DNA of 64,000 bases from Pelagerythrobacter marensis (GTDB lineage Bacteria; Pseudomonadota; Alphaproteobacteria; Sphingomonadales; Sphingomonadaceae). Where the stretch lies: positions 2,403,001 to 2,467,000 of the forward strand of contig NZ_CP011805.1 in the NCBI RefSeq assembly GCF_001028625.1, given 5' to 3'. Below the pieces are notes generated by a model, which was not told the DNA's origin, did not search any database, and was given only the letters and a program-made list of their open reading frames with translations. Shown here piece after piece: positions 1 to 8,629 of this stretch. The translations under genes and the position numbers were made by a program. Every line of letters starts with the position of its first letter. Position 1 is the stretch's first letter.

Positions 1-833
1 GCGCCGCAAACGGCGTCGCGGGATTTTGCTTCATAGGATGCAAGGTCGGCTGTGCGCATCGCGCCCTCGCGCGGTGTCTCTGCCGCGACGACTTTTGCCA
101 GCTTGTCCGCAATTTCACCGCGATAGAAGACTTCCGGCCCGCCTGCGGCAATAGCTTCCAGTGTCTGGGCGAGTTCCTCGTTCACCACCAGATGGCCGGG
201 TGGAAGGGGTTGGCCGTCGCTGTCAAAGAACAATTTCCGCCCGCTTTCGGTCCAGCCGGCACGATCGGTGGTTCCGGCCAACGATCGGTTGAGACGCGGC
301 GTGATGCGGAAGCCTTCCCGTGCGAGCGCGATGGCGGGTTCGAACAGGGTAGCCCATGCAAGCGTGCCGTGCCGTTCGTGGGCCATTGCGGCCAGAGCCA
401 CATTCCCCGGCACCCCGACGCTGAGGCCGCTTTTTATCGACTCGGCAAACGGCGGCACTTCGCCATTGGGGTCGAGAAACCAGTCCGGCGTCGCCCCGGC
501 AGGGGCCGTTTCGCGCCCGTCAAACGTTTCCACGCCACCTTCGGCAGTGCCGCGCACGAGGAAGCCGCCCCCGCCTATGCCGGAGCTTTGTGGTTCGACG
601 ACCGTCAGCGCCAGCATCGTCGCGATCGCCGCGTCGGTTGCGCTTCCGCCCTGGCGCAGCATGGCCATGCCGGCTTCCTCAGCCCTGGGATCGGCCGCGC
701 TGACGGTACCGGCAGAAACCGTACTGGATGAGGCCGTACTGGATGCGGCTGGGCTGGCATCGACGGAGGAATAAGTCGCGCATCCTGCGAGAGACAGCGC
801 GGCGGCGAGCGGGAGGAGAGTGTGGCGGATCAT
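1..833 (-). CDS. ggt: Gamma-glutamyltransferase lipoprotein (3' end outside window)
   Basis: Gamma-glutamyltranspeptidase, which cleaves or transfers the gamma-glutamyl group of glutathione and related peptides in the periplasm. Only about 277 N-terminal codons are visible; the gene runs off the left edge. Reading from the ATG at 833 gives a lipoprotein signal with lipobox LAGC (Cys18) and a Ser/Ala-rich linker. The family-typical GGSATDAAIA and SSGIGGGGF stretches and the VGVPGNV segment follow. The autocatalytic Thr of the small subunit would lie beyond the window. It starts 10 bases after the pyrD stop, so the two are probably co-transcribed. The family call is firm; anchoring as a lipoprotein is inferred from the lipobox. 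Confidence 0.9.
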   Translation of the reverse strand, partial: MIRHTLLPLAAALSLAGCATYSSVDASPAASSTASSSTVSAGTVSAADPRAEEAGMAMLRQGGSATDAAIATMLALTVVEPQSSGIGGGGFLVRGTAEGGVETFDGRETAPAGATPDWFLDPNGEVPPFAESIKSGLSVGVPGNVALAAMAHERHGTLAWATLFEPAIALAREGFRITPRLNRSLAGTTDRAGWTESGRKLFFDSDGQPLPPGHLVVNEELAQTLEAIAAGGPEVFYRGEIADKLAKVVAAETPREGAMRTADLASYEAKSRDAVCG

Positions 834-843
834 GCCGTTCGGG

Positions 844-1872
844 CTATTCGCTCCCGACCGCATCGGCAAGTGTCGCAAACCCATCGCGCCGCATAAGCTC
901 TTCCAATCCCCGGACTATGCGGCGTGCCAGGCCAGGCCCTTCGTACACCATTGCGCTGTAAAGCTGGATCATACTGGCGCCGGCGCGAATGCGGGCCCAC
1001 GCGTCCTCGGCACTGCCGATCCCTCCCACCCCGATCAGTGGGATTGCGCCACCCGTCGCCCGGCGAAAGTCGCGCAGCCGGGTCTGGGCCAGATCGCGCA
1101 GCGGCGCGCCCGAAAGGCCGCCCCCCTCGCCCGCATCGCGCGAGGATAACGGTGGGCGCGAAATGGTGGTGTTGGAAACGATCAGGCCACCGAGCCGCTT
1201 CTCAAGCGCGATCCGGGCGATGGCGTCGACATCGGTCGGTTCAAGATCGGGCGCGACTTTGAGAAAGACTGGCGGCCCGTCCATCGGGCGTGCTTCCAGC
1301 ACGGCATCGAGCAGGGCAATCAGCGCACCTTCGTCCTGCAATGCGCGCAAGCCCGGCGTATTAGGGCTGGAGATATTTACGGTGAGATAATCGGCAACCG
1401 GCGCAAACCGGCGCGTCAGCAGGGCATAGTCCGCCACGCGATCAGTCGAATCCTTGTTCGCGCCGATATTGACCCCAACGATGCCGCTGCGCCGCTTCCG
1501 CTGCCGCAGGCGGGCTTCTGCTGCCGCTGCGCCGCCATTGTTGAACCCCATCCGGTTGATGACGGCGCGATCCTGAGGGAGCCTGAACAGGCGCGGTTTC
1601 GGGTTGCCGGGCTGGGGTAGCGGGGTAATCGACCCAACTTCGACCGATCCGAAGCCAAGGCCCAGCAAGGCATCGGGCACTTCCGCGTCCTTGTCGAACC
1701 CGGCAGCCATCCCCACCGGATTGGGAAATCGCAGGCCGGCGATCTCGATCGCAAGCGCGCCAGGCGATGACGGGCGACGCGACGGCGAAACCTTGAGCGC
1801 CGCAATCGTGGTGCGGTGGGCGACTTCGGGGTCGAGTGCGAAGAGCGCGGGACGAGCAAAACGGAAGAGCAT
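844..1872 (-). CDS. pyrD: Dihydroorotate dehydrogenase (quinone), class 2
   Basis: Oxidises dihydroorotate to orotate in pyrimidine synthesis, passing electrons through FMN to membrane quinone. The 342 residues match class 2 enzymes in length. The N-terminus (MLFRFARPALFALDPEVAH) is the usual membrane-associating extension. NPVGMAAGFDKD and the NISSPNTPGLR stretch, which carries the catalytic Ser loop, are visible, and the C-terminal GVGGI/GASMIQLYSA phosphate-binding region is intact. The ATG at 1872 gives the canonical family start. It is divergent from the DUF885 peptidase gene, with about 300 bases between them. Confidence 0.97.
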   Translation of the reverse strand: MLFRFARPALFALDPEVAHRTTIAALKVSPSRRPSSPGALAIEIAGLRFPNPVGMAAGFDKDAEVPDALLGLGFGSVEVGSITPLPQPGNPKPRLFRLPQDRAVINRMGFNNGGAAAAEARLRQRKRRSGIVGVNIGANKDSTDRVADYALLTRRFAPVADYLTVNISSPNTPGLRALQDEGALIALLDAVLEARPMDGPPVFLKVAPDLEPTDVDAIARIALEKRLGGLIVSNTTISRPPLSSRDAGEGGGLSGAPLRDLAQTRLRDFRRATGGAIPLIGVGGIGSAEDAWARIRAGASMIQLYSAMVYEGPGLARRIVRGLEELMRRDGFATLADAVGSE

Positions 1873-1952
1873 CGCGCCAGCCTATGGCAAGCGGTCATGC
1901 TGCTGTCGACCGGCCTTGCGGCAAGCGCAACCTCCGTCCGGCGAAATGAAGT

Positions 1953-1981
1953 TTCGCACATGGTTGTCGCATACATACAAT
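1953..1981 (+). promoter_or_regulatory. Candidate sigma70-type promoter of the small RNA/leader
   Basis: A TTCGCA hexamer at 1953-1958 and TACAAT at 1976-1981 (5 of 6 to TATAAT) are separated by exactly 17 bases. The expected transcription start is about 1988. It faces the structured segment and terminator that end at 2097. This is a consensus match by eye only. Confidence 0.45.
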
Positions 1982-1987
1982 CTTTCA

Positions 1988-2097
1988 TCGCCGATTTGTC
2001 TACCCGGGCACCGCGACCCGAAGGGGCTGGGCACAGCGATGTGCGAGGCTCCTTGCCTTTCAGGGACGGCTTCCCCAGCGGGAGGCCGTCCTTTTTT
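1988..2097 (+). ncRNA. Candidate ~110-nt structured small RNA or transcription attenuator
   Basis: Between divergent pyrD and the DUF885 peptidase gene lies a segment with a promoter-like upstream sequence and two hairpins. The first spans 2021-2054, with arms 2021-2034 and 2041-2054 and loop AGCGAT. The second is a textbook terminator at 2064-2097. Bases 2026-2031 (GCTGGG) are also complementary to 2074-2079 (CCCAGC) in the terminator. An alternative, mutually exclusive fold is therefore possible, as in attenuators. I see no convincing peptide in the segment and do not recognise an RNA family. It could be a free small RNA or the regulated leader of the downstream gene, whose ATG is 74 bases past the T-run. 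Confidence 0.45.
2064..2097 (+). terminator. Strong intrinsic terminator
   Basis: A 12-base-pair stem (2064-2075 with 2080-2091, one G-T wobble) closes a CAGC loop and is followed directly by TTTTTT at 2092-2097. No plus-strand protein gene ends upstream, so it must serve a short non-coding or leader transcript. Confidence 0.8.
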
Positions 2098-2170
2098 CGT
2101 CTCCTCTGGCCAGCTTTCGCAATTCGCGGCACAAGCTCCACCGAACTGGAACAATGTTGGAGAGCGCAGA

Positions 2171-3979
2171 ATGATGAAACGGCTGGGATTTCTCGGGGCT
2201 TCGGTAACCGCATTGGCCCTTGCCGGCGGCACGGTAGCGCAGAAAGCCGTCACGCCTGCACCGGAAGCGGCGATGCCGCAGCCTGAGGCGGGGATCAACG
2301 CGCTGTTCGAAGCATATGACGAAGCGCAGCTCGCGCTCTCGCCGCTGTCGAAGGCCTATCGCGGCATTCGCGACGAAGATTACGGCGAATGGGGCGATTT
2401 CAGCGACGCGGCCGAGCTTCGCCAACATCGCCTGTTGCAAACCACGGCTGCAACGATGCGCGAGAACTTCGACCCCGCCGCCCTGCCCCCGCAGGATGGG
2501 CTCAGCTATCGGCTGTTCGATGCCCTGGCCGATCGCCGTGCCGCGCTGTTCCCCTTTCGCGACTACGGATACATTTTCGACCAGATGAACGGCGCGCAGA
2601 GCGATCTGCCCGCCTTCCTCATCAATATCCATTCCGTTTCGGATGTGGAACAGGCGCGCAACTATATCAGCCGGATCAAGGGGCTCGGCCCGGTGCTCGA
2701 CACCCTCGTTGCCGAATCGCGCGAACGGGCGGCCAAGGGGGTCATGCCGCCCGACTGGGTCTATCCCTACGTGATTTCCGATATCGAGAACCTGCTGGGC
2801 GCCGACGCCGACAACGCCGTGCTGGAAGACTTCGAAAGCAAGGTGGCCGCGCTGGACCTGCCGGCGGCCGAGAGCGCGGACCTGGTCGCTCAGGCGCATC
2901 GGGCCTGGGACGGTTCGGCCCGCCCGGCGTACCAGCGCCTGCTCGCGGAAATGCGCCGCCAGCAGCCGACGGCGCCGACCGATGACGGCGTATGGCGCTT
3001 CGAGCATGGGGCGCAATACTATGCCGCGCTGCTGAAGAACTACACCACCACCGATCTCACGGCTGACGAGATCCATCAGATCGGTCTCGACAATGTGGCC
3101 CGCATCCATGGCGAGATGCGCGCGATCATGGACCAGGTCGGATTCGAAGGGACGCTGCAGGAATTCTTCGAGCATGCCCGCACCGATCCGCGGTTCTATT
3201 ACGAAACGCGCGAGGAATATCTGGCCGATGTGGAGAAGCACCGGGGCGCGATCGAGCGCGTGCTGCCCGAATTCTTCGCCACCCTGCCGACCGATCCGAT
3301 GGTGGTGAAACCGGTCGAGGCCTTCCGCGAAAAGAGCGCGGGCAAGGCGTTCTATTCGCGCCCCGCGCCCGACGGCTCGCGCCCCGGCACCTATTACGTC
3401 AATCTCTACAACCTAAAGGATATGAGCCGGAACGAGCTGGAGGCCCTGTTCTACCACGAGGGGCTGCCTGGCCATCACCTCCAGCTGTCGATCCAGACGC
3501 AGCTGGGCGACGTGCCCGCGTTCCGCCGGTTCGGCGGCGTTACCGCCTATTCCGAAGGCTGGGGCCTCTATGCCGAGGAACTGGGCAAGGACATGGGTTT
3601 CTACACCGATCCCTATTCCGATTTCGGCCGGCTGGGGATGGAACTGTGGAGAGCCTGTCGACTAGTTGTCGATACCGGCCTGCACCACAAGCGCTGGAGC
3701 CGGGAGGAGGCGATCGCCTATCTGACCGAGAACACGCCCAATCCCGATGGCGATATTCGCAAGGCGATCGAACGCTATGCCGTCTATCCGGGCCAGGCGA
3801 CCGCCTACATGATCGGCAAGCTCAAGATCATGGAACTGCGCGAGAACGCTCGCGCTGAACTGGGCGAGCGATTCGATATTCGCGGATTCCACGATGCGAT
3901 CCTGAAGAGCGGGCCGGTCCCGCTTTCGATCATGGAGGAGAACGTCGAGGCCTGGGTCGCATCGCAGAAGGAGACCTGA
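2171..3979 (+). CDS. Exported DUF885 family metallopeptidase
   Basis: A DUF885 protein of 602 residues, a family of presumed zinc-dependent peptidases. A Sec-type signal (residues 1-23, ending near VAQ) suggests periplasmic action. The family signature HEGLPGHH lies at residues 429-436 and is followed by the EGW segment near 462, which together probably form the metal site. The frame is open far upstream, but the ATG at 2171 has a GGAGAG ribosome site at 2159-2164 and yields the signal peptide, so I chose it; ATG 2174 is equivalent. The exact substrate is unknown. It probably degrades peptides, in keeping with the peptide transporter and PutA in this window. The candidate RNA/terminator lies just upstream and may control it. 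Confidence 0.88.
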   Translation: MMKRLGFLGASVTALALAGGTVAQKAVTPAPEAAMPQPEAGINALFEAYDEAQLALSPLSKAYRGIRDEDYGEWGDFSDAAELRQHRLLQTTAATMRENFDPAALPPQDGLSYRLFDALADRRAALFPFRDYGYIFDQMNGAQSDLPAFLINIHSVSDVEQARNYISRIKGLGPVLDTLVAESRERAAKGVMPPDWVYPYVISDIENLLGADADNAVLEDFESKVAALDLPAAESADLVAQAHRAWDGSARPAYQRLLAEMRRQQPTAPTDDGVWRFEHGAQYYAALLKNYTTTDLTADEIHQIGLDNVARIHGEMRAIMDQVGFEGTLQEFFEHARTDPRFYYETREEYLADVEKHRGAIERVLPEFFATLPTDPMVVKPVEAFREKSAGKAFYSRPAPDGSRPGTYYVNLYNLKDMSRNELEALFYHEGLPGHHLQLSIQTQLGDVPAFRRFGGVTAYSEGWGLYAEELGKDMGFYTDPYSDFGRLGMELWRACRLVVDTGLHHKRWSREEAIAYLTENTPNPDGDIRKAIERYAVYPGQATAYMIGKLKIMELRENARAELGERFDIRGFHDAILKSGPVPLSIMEENVEAWVASQKET

Positions 3980-4021
3980 GCCGGCAGGGCCGGGGCCCGC
4001 CACTCGCTAACGACTCGCAAC

Positions 4022-4047
4022 TGGCGGTTTTCCGTTGAAAACCGCCA
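4022..4047. promoter_or_regulatory. Perfect inverted repeat over the suf operon promoter (candidate operator)
   Basis: An 11-base-pair perfect inverted repeat (4022-4032 with 4037-4047) closes a CGTT loop. Its right arm overlaps TTGAAA at 4035-4040, which pairs at 17 bases with TACGTG (4058-4063) as a possible promoter. No T-run follows on either strand and the A/T pairs sit next to the loop, so it does not look like a terminator. An operator for the adjacent Rrf2 regulator is the likelier reading. Confidence 0.4.
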
Positions 4048-4093
4048 CAGCGGCCCATACGTGCAAATCGGAACGAAAAGGTCTGATTTGCCG

Positions 4094-4561
4094 ATGCGAC
4101 TGTCCAACCTGGCCGACTATGCCGTCGTGACGATGAGCGCCGCCGCACGCCATTGCGGCGGCGAGCGCACGAGCGCGGCCGAGCTGGCGGTCGAAACCGG
4201 CCTGCCGGCACCGACGGTCGCCAAGCTGGTCAGCCGGCTTTCGGCCGCCGGGCTTTTACGTTCCGTCCGGGGCGCCGGCGGCGGGTTGCAGCTCGCGCGG
4301 CCCGCGGCGGCGATCACGCTGGCAGACATTATCGAGGCGGTCGAAGGCCCGATTGCGCTGACCCAGTGTGTCGAGGGCGACGATTGCGCGGTTGACCATA
4401 CCTGCAGCGTCAAGCCGCACTGGCCGATCGTCAACGCCGCCCTGCGCGGCGCGCTCGCCGGCATTCCGCTGACGCAGCTTGCCTCCGGCCCCGTATCGGC
4501 GGGTGCTGCCGGGCAGGCGACGGCGGCTCGCGAAAACACTCTATCCGGAACATCTGCATGA
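4094..4561 (+). CDS. Rrf2/IscR family Fe-S cluster regulator of the suf operon
   Basis: An Rrf2 transcription factor of 155 residues that heads the suf operon. The N-terminal winged helix begins in the family style (MRLSNLADYAV). Three cysteines near residues 95-107 are spaced C-X5-C-X5-C, the same spacing as the [2Fe-2S] ligands of IscR, so cluster binding is likely. It probably senses Fe-S status and represses or activates the operon through the inverted repeat at 4022-4047. The ATG at 4094 was chosen over an in-frame GTG at 4061 because it gives the standard family start and the possible -10 element overlaps 4061. It overlaps sufB by ATGA. Confidence 0.9.
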   Translation: MRLSNLADYAVVTMSAAARHCGGERTSAAELAVETGLPAPTVAKLVSRLSAAGLLRSVRGAGGGLQLARPAAAITLADIIEAVEGPIALTQCVEGDDCAVDHTCSVKPHWPIVNAALRGALAGIPLTQLASGPVSAGAAGQATAARENTLSGTSA

Positions 4562-6039
4562 ACGACAATATCGACATCCAGGACCGCGAGGCCCGCGAGG
4601 CCGCGGCGAAAGCGGCCGAGTACGAATTCGGCTGGCATTCCGACATCGACACCGAGTTCGCGCCCAAGGGCCTGAACGAGGACACGGTCCGGTTCATCAG
4701 CGCCAAGAAGCGCGAGCCGGAATGGATGCTCGAATGGCGGCTCAAGGCCTTTCGCCTGTGGCAGGACATGGCAGAGCCCGATTGGGCCAAGGTTGGCTAT
4801 CCGCCGATCGATTATCAGGACGCCTACTACTACGCCGAGCCGAAGAAGAAGCCGCAGCTCGATTCACTCGACGAACTCGATCCCGAGATCAAGTCGGTCT
4901 ACGACAAGCTTGGCATCCCGCTGGCGGAGCAGGAAGTGCTCGCCGGGGTCAAGGGCGCGCGCAAGGTCGCCGTCGATGCCGTGTTCGACAGCGTTTCGGT
5001 CGCGACGACTTTCCGCGAGGAGCTGCAGAAAGCGGGCGTGATCTTCCTCTCGATCAGCGAGGCGATCCGCGAACATCCCGAGCTGGTCAAGAAATGGCTG
5101 GGCAAGGTCGTGCCCCAGCGCGACAACTATTTCGCCACGCTCAACTGCGCGGTCTTTTCCGACGGCACCTTTGTCTACATCCCCGAAGGGGTGCGCTGCC
5201 CGATGGAGCTTTCCACCTATTTCCGCATCAATGCCGAGAATACCGGCCAGTTCGAGCGCACGCTGATCGTGGCCGAGAAGGGCAGCTATGTCAGCTACCT
5301 CGAAGGCTGCACCGCGCCGATGCGCGACGAAAACCAGCTTCATGCCGCGGTGGTGGAACTGGTCGCGATGGACGATGCGGAGATTAAGTATTCGACCGTG
5401 CAGAACTGGTATCCCGGCAATGCCGAGGGCAAGGGCGGGATCTACAATTTCGTCACCAAGCGCGGCCTGTGCCAGGGCGCGCGGAGCAAGATCAGCTGGA
5501 CTCAGGTCGAAACCGGCTCTGCGGTGACGTGGAAGTACCCATCCTGCGTGCTCAACGGCGAAGACAGCGTGGGCGAATTCTACTCGGTCGCCGTCACCAA
5601 CAATTACCAGCAGGCCGATACCGGCACCAAGATGATCCACAACGGCAAGGGCAGCCGTTCCACGATCATCTCCAAAGGTATCAGCGCGGGTAAGAGCAAC
5701 AATACTTATCGCGGCCTCGTGCGCGTCGGCCCCAATGCCGAAGGGGTGCGCAATTTCACCCAGTGCGACAGCCTGCTGCTGGGCGACAAGTGCGGCGCGC
5801 ATACCGTGCCCTATATCGAGGTGAAGAACCCCAGCGCCCAGATCGAGCACGAGGCGACGACCAGCAAGATCAGCGATGACCAGATGTTCTACGCCATGCA
5901 GCGCGGGCTGGGCGAGGAAGAGGCGGTGGCCCTGATCGTCAACGGCTTCGCGCGCGAGGTGCTGAAGGAACTGCCGATGGAGTTCGCGGTCGAGGCGCAG
6001 AAACTGCTGGCCATCAGCCTCGAAGGATCGGTCGGATGA
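4558..6039 (+). CDS. sufB: Fe-S cluster assembly scaffold SufB
   Basis: SufB, core of the SufBC2D scaffold that builds Fe-S clusters in the cytoplasm. The 493 residues match the family. The C-terminal beta-helix is intact, including KMIHNGKGSRSTIISKG, the NFTQCDSLLLG segment with the key Cys, and CGAHTVPYIEV. The start ATG overlaps the stop of the Rrf2 gene, so translation is probably coupled. Unlike all other junctions of this operon, it is followed by a 148-base gap that carries two hairpin repeats. Confidence 0.98.
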   Translation: MNDNIDIQDREAREAAAKAAEYEFGWHSDIDTEFAPKGLNEDTVRFISAKKREPEWMLEWRLKAFRLWQDMAEPDWAKVGYPPIDYQDAYYYAEPKKKPQLDSLDELDPEIKSVYDKLGIPLAEQEVLAGVKGARKVAVDAVFDSVSVATTFREELQKAGVIFLSISEAIREHPELVKKWLGKVVPQRDNYFATLNCAVFSDGTFVYIPEGVRCPMELSTYFRINAENTGQFERTLIVAEKGSYVSYLEGCTAPMRDENQLHAAVVELVAMDDAEIKYSTVQNWYPGNAEGKGGIYNFVTKRGLCQGARSKISWTQVETGSAVTWKYPSCVLNGEDSVGEFYSVAVTNNYQQADTGTKMIHNGKGSRSTIISKGISAGKSNNTYRGLVRVGPNAEGVRNFTQCDSLLLGDKCGAHTVPYIEVKNPSAQIEHEATTSKISDDQMFYAMQRGLGEEEAVALIVNGFAREVLKELPMEFAVEAQKLLAISLEGSVG

Positions 6040-6063
6040 TCGCGATCACCTCCCACCACCATC

Positions 6064-6152
6064 GTCATGCTGAACTCGTTTCAGCATCCACCCGTCAGCC
6101 CGCACCGGCGGAGCAATCGGAGGAATGGACCCTGAAACAAGTTCAGGGTGAC
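6064..6152. repeat. Pair of inverted REP-like hairpin repeats
   Basis: Two related palindromic units, 6064-6089 and 6127-6152, lie in opposite orientation within the sufB-DUF559 gap. Each begins GTCA and forms a hairpin (TGCTGAA/TTTCAGCA in the first, CCCTGAA/TTTCAGGG in the second). Such CTGAAC...GTTTCAG units are a dispersed repeat type I associate with sphingomonad genomes. I found no other copy in this window. They may stabilise or attenuate the operon mRNA after sufB. Confidence 0.7.
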
Positions 6153-6187
6153 GTGTCTCATTTTTTCGTGGGCGGAGGATCTGGTCG

Positions 6188-6732
6188 ATGACCGACCGCA
6201 AAACGCTTCAACTCCGCGATCCTTCCGAGGCCGATGCCGCCCCCGCCCTCAAGAAGAAGGGGCGCGGCTGGGAAATCTCGGAGAAGCGGCTCGACGTGCT
6301 GCATGAGCAGGCGCGCGAGATGCGGCGCTTTCCGTCCGAGGCGCATACGATGCTGGCCGAGCGATTCAGCAAGGCCGATCTCGGGCGCTATACCTTCAAG
6401 CGTTTCGCTGTGGTTGGCAGTGCGATCGTCGATTTCAACTGCCACAATCTCGGCATGGCGATCATCATCGACGAAGATGGCGCGGACGAGACGCTCGCCC
6501 GCCGCCGTGACAAGAGCCTCGAGGCCGTCGGCGTGCGCGTCATGCATATCGCGGCGAAGGACGTGCTCGAAAACATCGACGATGTCCTGGCCCGGATCAC
6601 CGCCGGGATGCGCATGCGCATTGCCGACAAGAGCGAGGCGCGCCGCCAGCACAACGCCAACAATCCCCGGCAGGCCAAGCCGCGCTACGACCGCGCGGGC
6701 AACGGTCCGCCGCGCAAGCCCCGGAAAGACTG

Positions 6733-6733
<1 letters not shown>
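6188..6733 (+). CDS. DUF559 (Vsr-like endonuclease fold) protein in the suf operon
   Basis: A 181-residue protein whose middle resembles DUF559, a family with the very-short-patch-repair endonuclease fold. The family pattern can be followed through RFPSEAHTML (residues ~48-57), GSAIVDFNCH and IIIDEDG, then the late VGVRVMHIAAKDVLENIDDVL segment. The usual Glu of VVExDG appears to be Asp here. The N-terminus is extended and the C-terminal ~45 residues are basic and low in complexity, possibly binding nucleic acid. It overlaps sufC by TGATG and is clearly in the operon. Its role is unknown: it may be a nuclease or a recycled fold with a maturation role. Confidence 0.8.
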
Positions 6734-7472
<739 letters not shown>

Positions 7473-7476
<4 letters not shown>

Positions 7477-7874
7477 AGCTGCTTGCATTGCCTCTCCTGC
7501 TCGCGGCCAGTGGATTGCAGGCCCAGCCGGCAGCCCGACCTTCTGCCCCGCAGCCCGCTCCGCTCGATGCCCAGAGCGCCGCGGCCAAGCTGAAGGGGTG
7601 GAAGGGCAGCGTCGCGCGTGCAGACGGGCGACTGGTCTGCCGCACGCGCACCAGCACGGGCGATCGCCGGCTCGATGCGATCCGCTGCGGTGCCATGCTG
7701 ACCTGCGCCCGCCCGATGCAGGGCGAAATCGACCAGCTGATGGCATCGCCCATGGCGGCAGGCGAACGCCGTCTCGCGTTCGACCGCCTGATGGCGACCG
7801 CGCGCCCCTGCATGGACCGTTACCAGGACGAAGCTATTGCGCGCCTGCTGACCGAAGAAGGAGGGCGATCATGA
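7473..7874 (+). CDS. Small secreted protein of unknown function inside the suf operon
   Basis: A 133-residue protein with a clear signal peptide (MKLLALPLLLAAS, cleavage near LQAQ). An Ala/Pro-rich linker and an 80-residue domain with three cysteines (in LVCRTR, IRCGAM and LTCARP) and a late ARPCMDRY Cys follow. I do not recognise a family. The spacing of cysteines suggests disulphides in the periplasm. Translation is coupled on both sides (ATGA with sufC, ATGA with sufD), so the gene belongs to the operon although the Suf machinery is cytoplasmic. It may be a lineage-specific passenger. Confidence 0.75.
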
Positions 7875-8629
7875 ACGCCACCACCACCCTGCCCACCCGC
7901 AAGGACGAAGCCTGGCGCTATTCGGCGGTCGAGGCGCTCGGCGGCGTCGATCTCGACGACTGGCGCGTAATCGACGTGCCGGCGGGCGATACCTTTCGCG
8001 AATGCCTGACGATCGAAGACGGGCCCGGGACCGGCGCGAGTGAGCTACGCCGTCTGCGCGTCACACTGGGCGCGGGCGCGCGGTGCGAGCTGTTCGCCGT
8101 CATCGCCGCTGCCGAACTGGGCCGGATCGAGATCGAGGTGCGGCTGGCCGAAGGCGCGCATTTCGAACTCGGCGGAGTCACGCTGGGCGGGCGCGAGACG
8201 GTGCGCGAATTCGTCACTCGCGTGGTCCATGCCGAACCCGGCGCAACCAGCAACCAGGTGATCCGCTCGGTCCACTGGGGCCGGGGAACCGGCAATTTCC
8301 TGGGCAATATCGATGTCGTGCGCGACGCGCAGAAGACCGATGCCGCGCAGAGTTTCAAGGGTCTGCTGCTGGAAAAGGGCGCGAGCGTGAACGCCGTCCC
8401 CCAGCTGGAGATCTTCGCCGACGACGTGAAGTGCGCACACGGGGCGAGCGTGGGCCAGATGGACGAAATGGCGCGGTATTACATGGCCGCACGCGGTCTC
8501 TCGCCCGAGCTTTCGCGTCGGCTGTTGGTCCAGGCCTTCATCGGCGATGCTTTCGTTGCGCTGGACGACGATGCGGCGCGCGAGCGCATGATGGGCATCG
8601 CGCTGGCCAAGCTGGACAAGCATCTGTGA
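7871..8629 (+). CDS. sufD: Fe-S cluster assembly protein SufD (short form)
   Basis: SufD partner of SufB. The 252 residues are much shorter than the roughly 420 of enterobacterial SufD; the N-terminal domain is reduced and the beta-helical core is kept. Core features include the VHAEPGATSNQVIRSVHWG segment, SFKGLLLEKGASVNA and the C-terminal KCAHGASVGQMDEMARYYM region, whose His matches the conserved SufD position. The start overlaps the secreted protein gene, and the stop overlaps the GTG of sufS. Confidence 0.95.
   Translation: MNATTTLPTRKDEAWRYSAVEALGGVDLDDWRVIDVPAGDTFRECLTIEDGPGTGASELRRLRVTLGAGARCELFAVIAAAELGRIEIEVRLAEGAHFELGGVTLGGRETVREFVTRVVHAEPGATSNQVIRSVHWGRGTGNFLGNIDVVRDAQKTDAAQSFKGLLLEKGASVNAVPQLEIFADDVKCAHGASVGQMDEMARYYMAARGLSPELSRRLLVQAFIGDAFVALDDDAARERMMGIALAKLDKHL

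Noticed and set aside
4022..4047. The perfect hairpin as terminator of the DUF885 gene
   Set aside because: No T-run follows on either strand and A/T pairs lie beside the loop rather than after the stem. An operator is a better reading.
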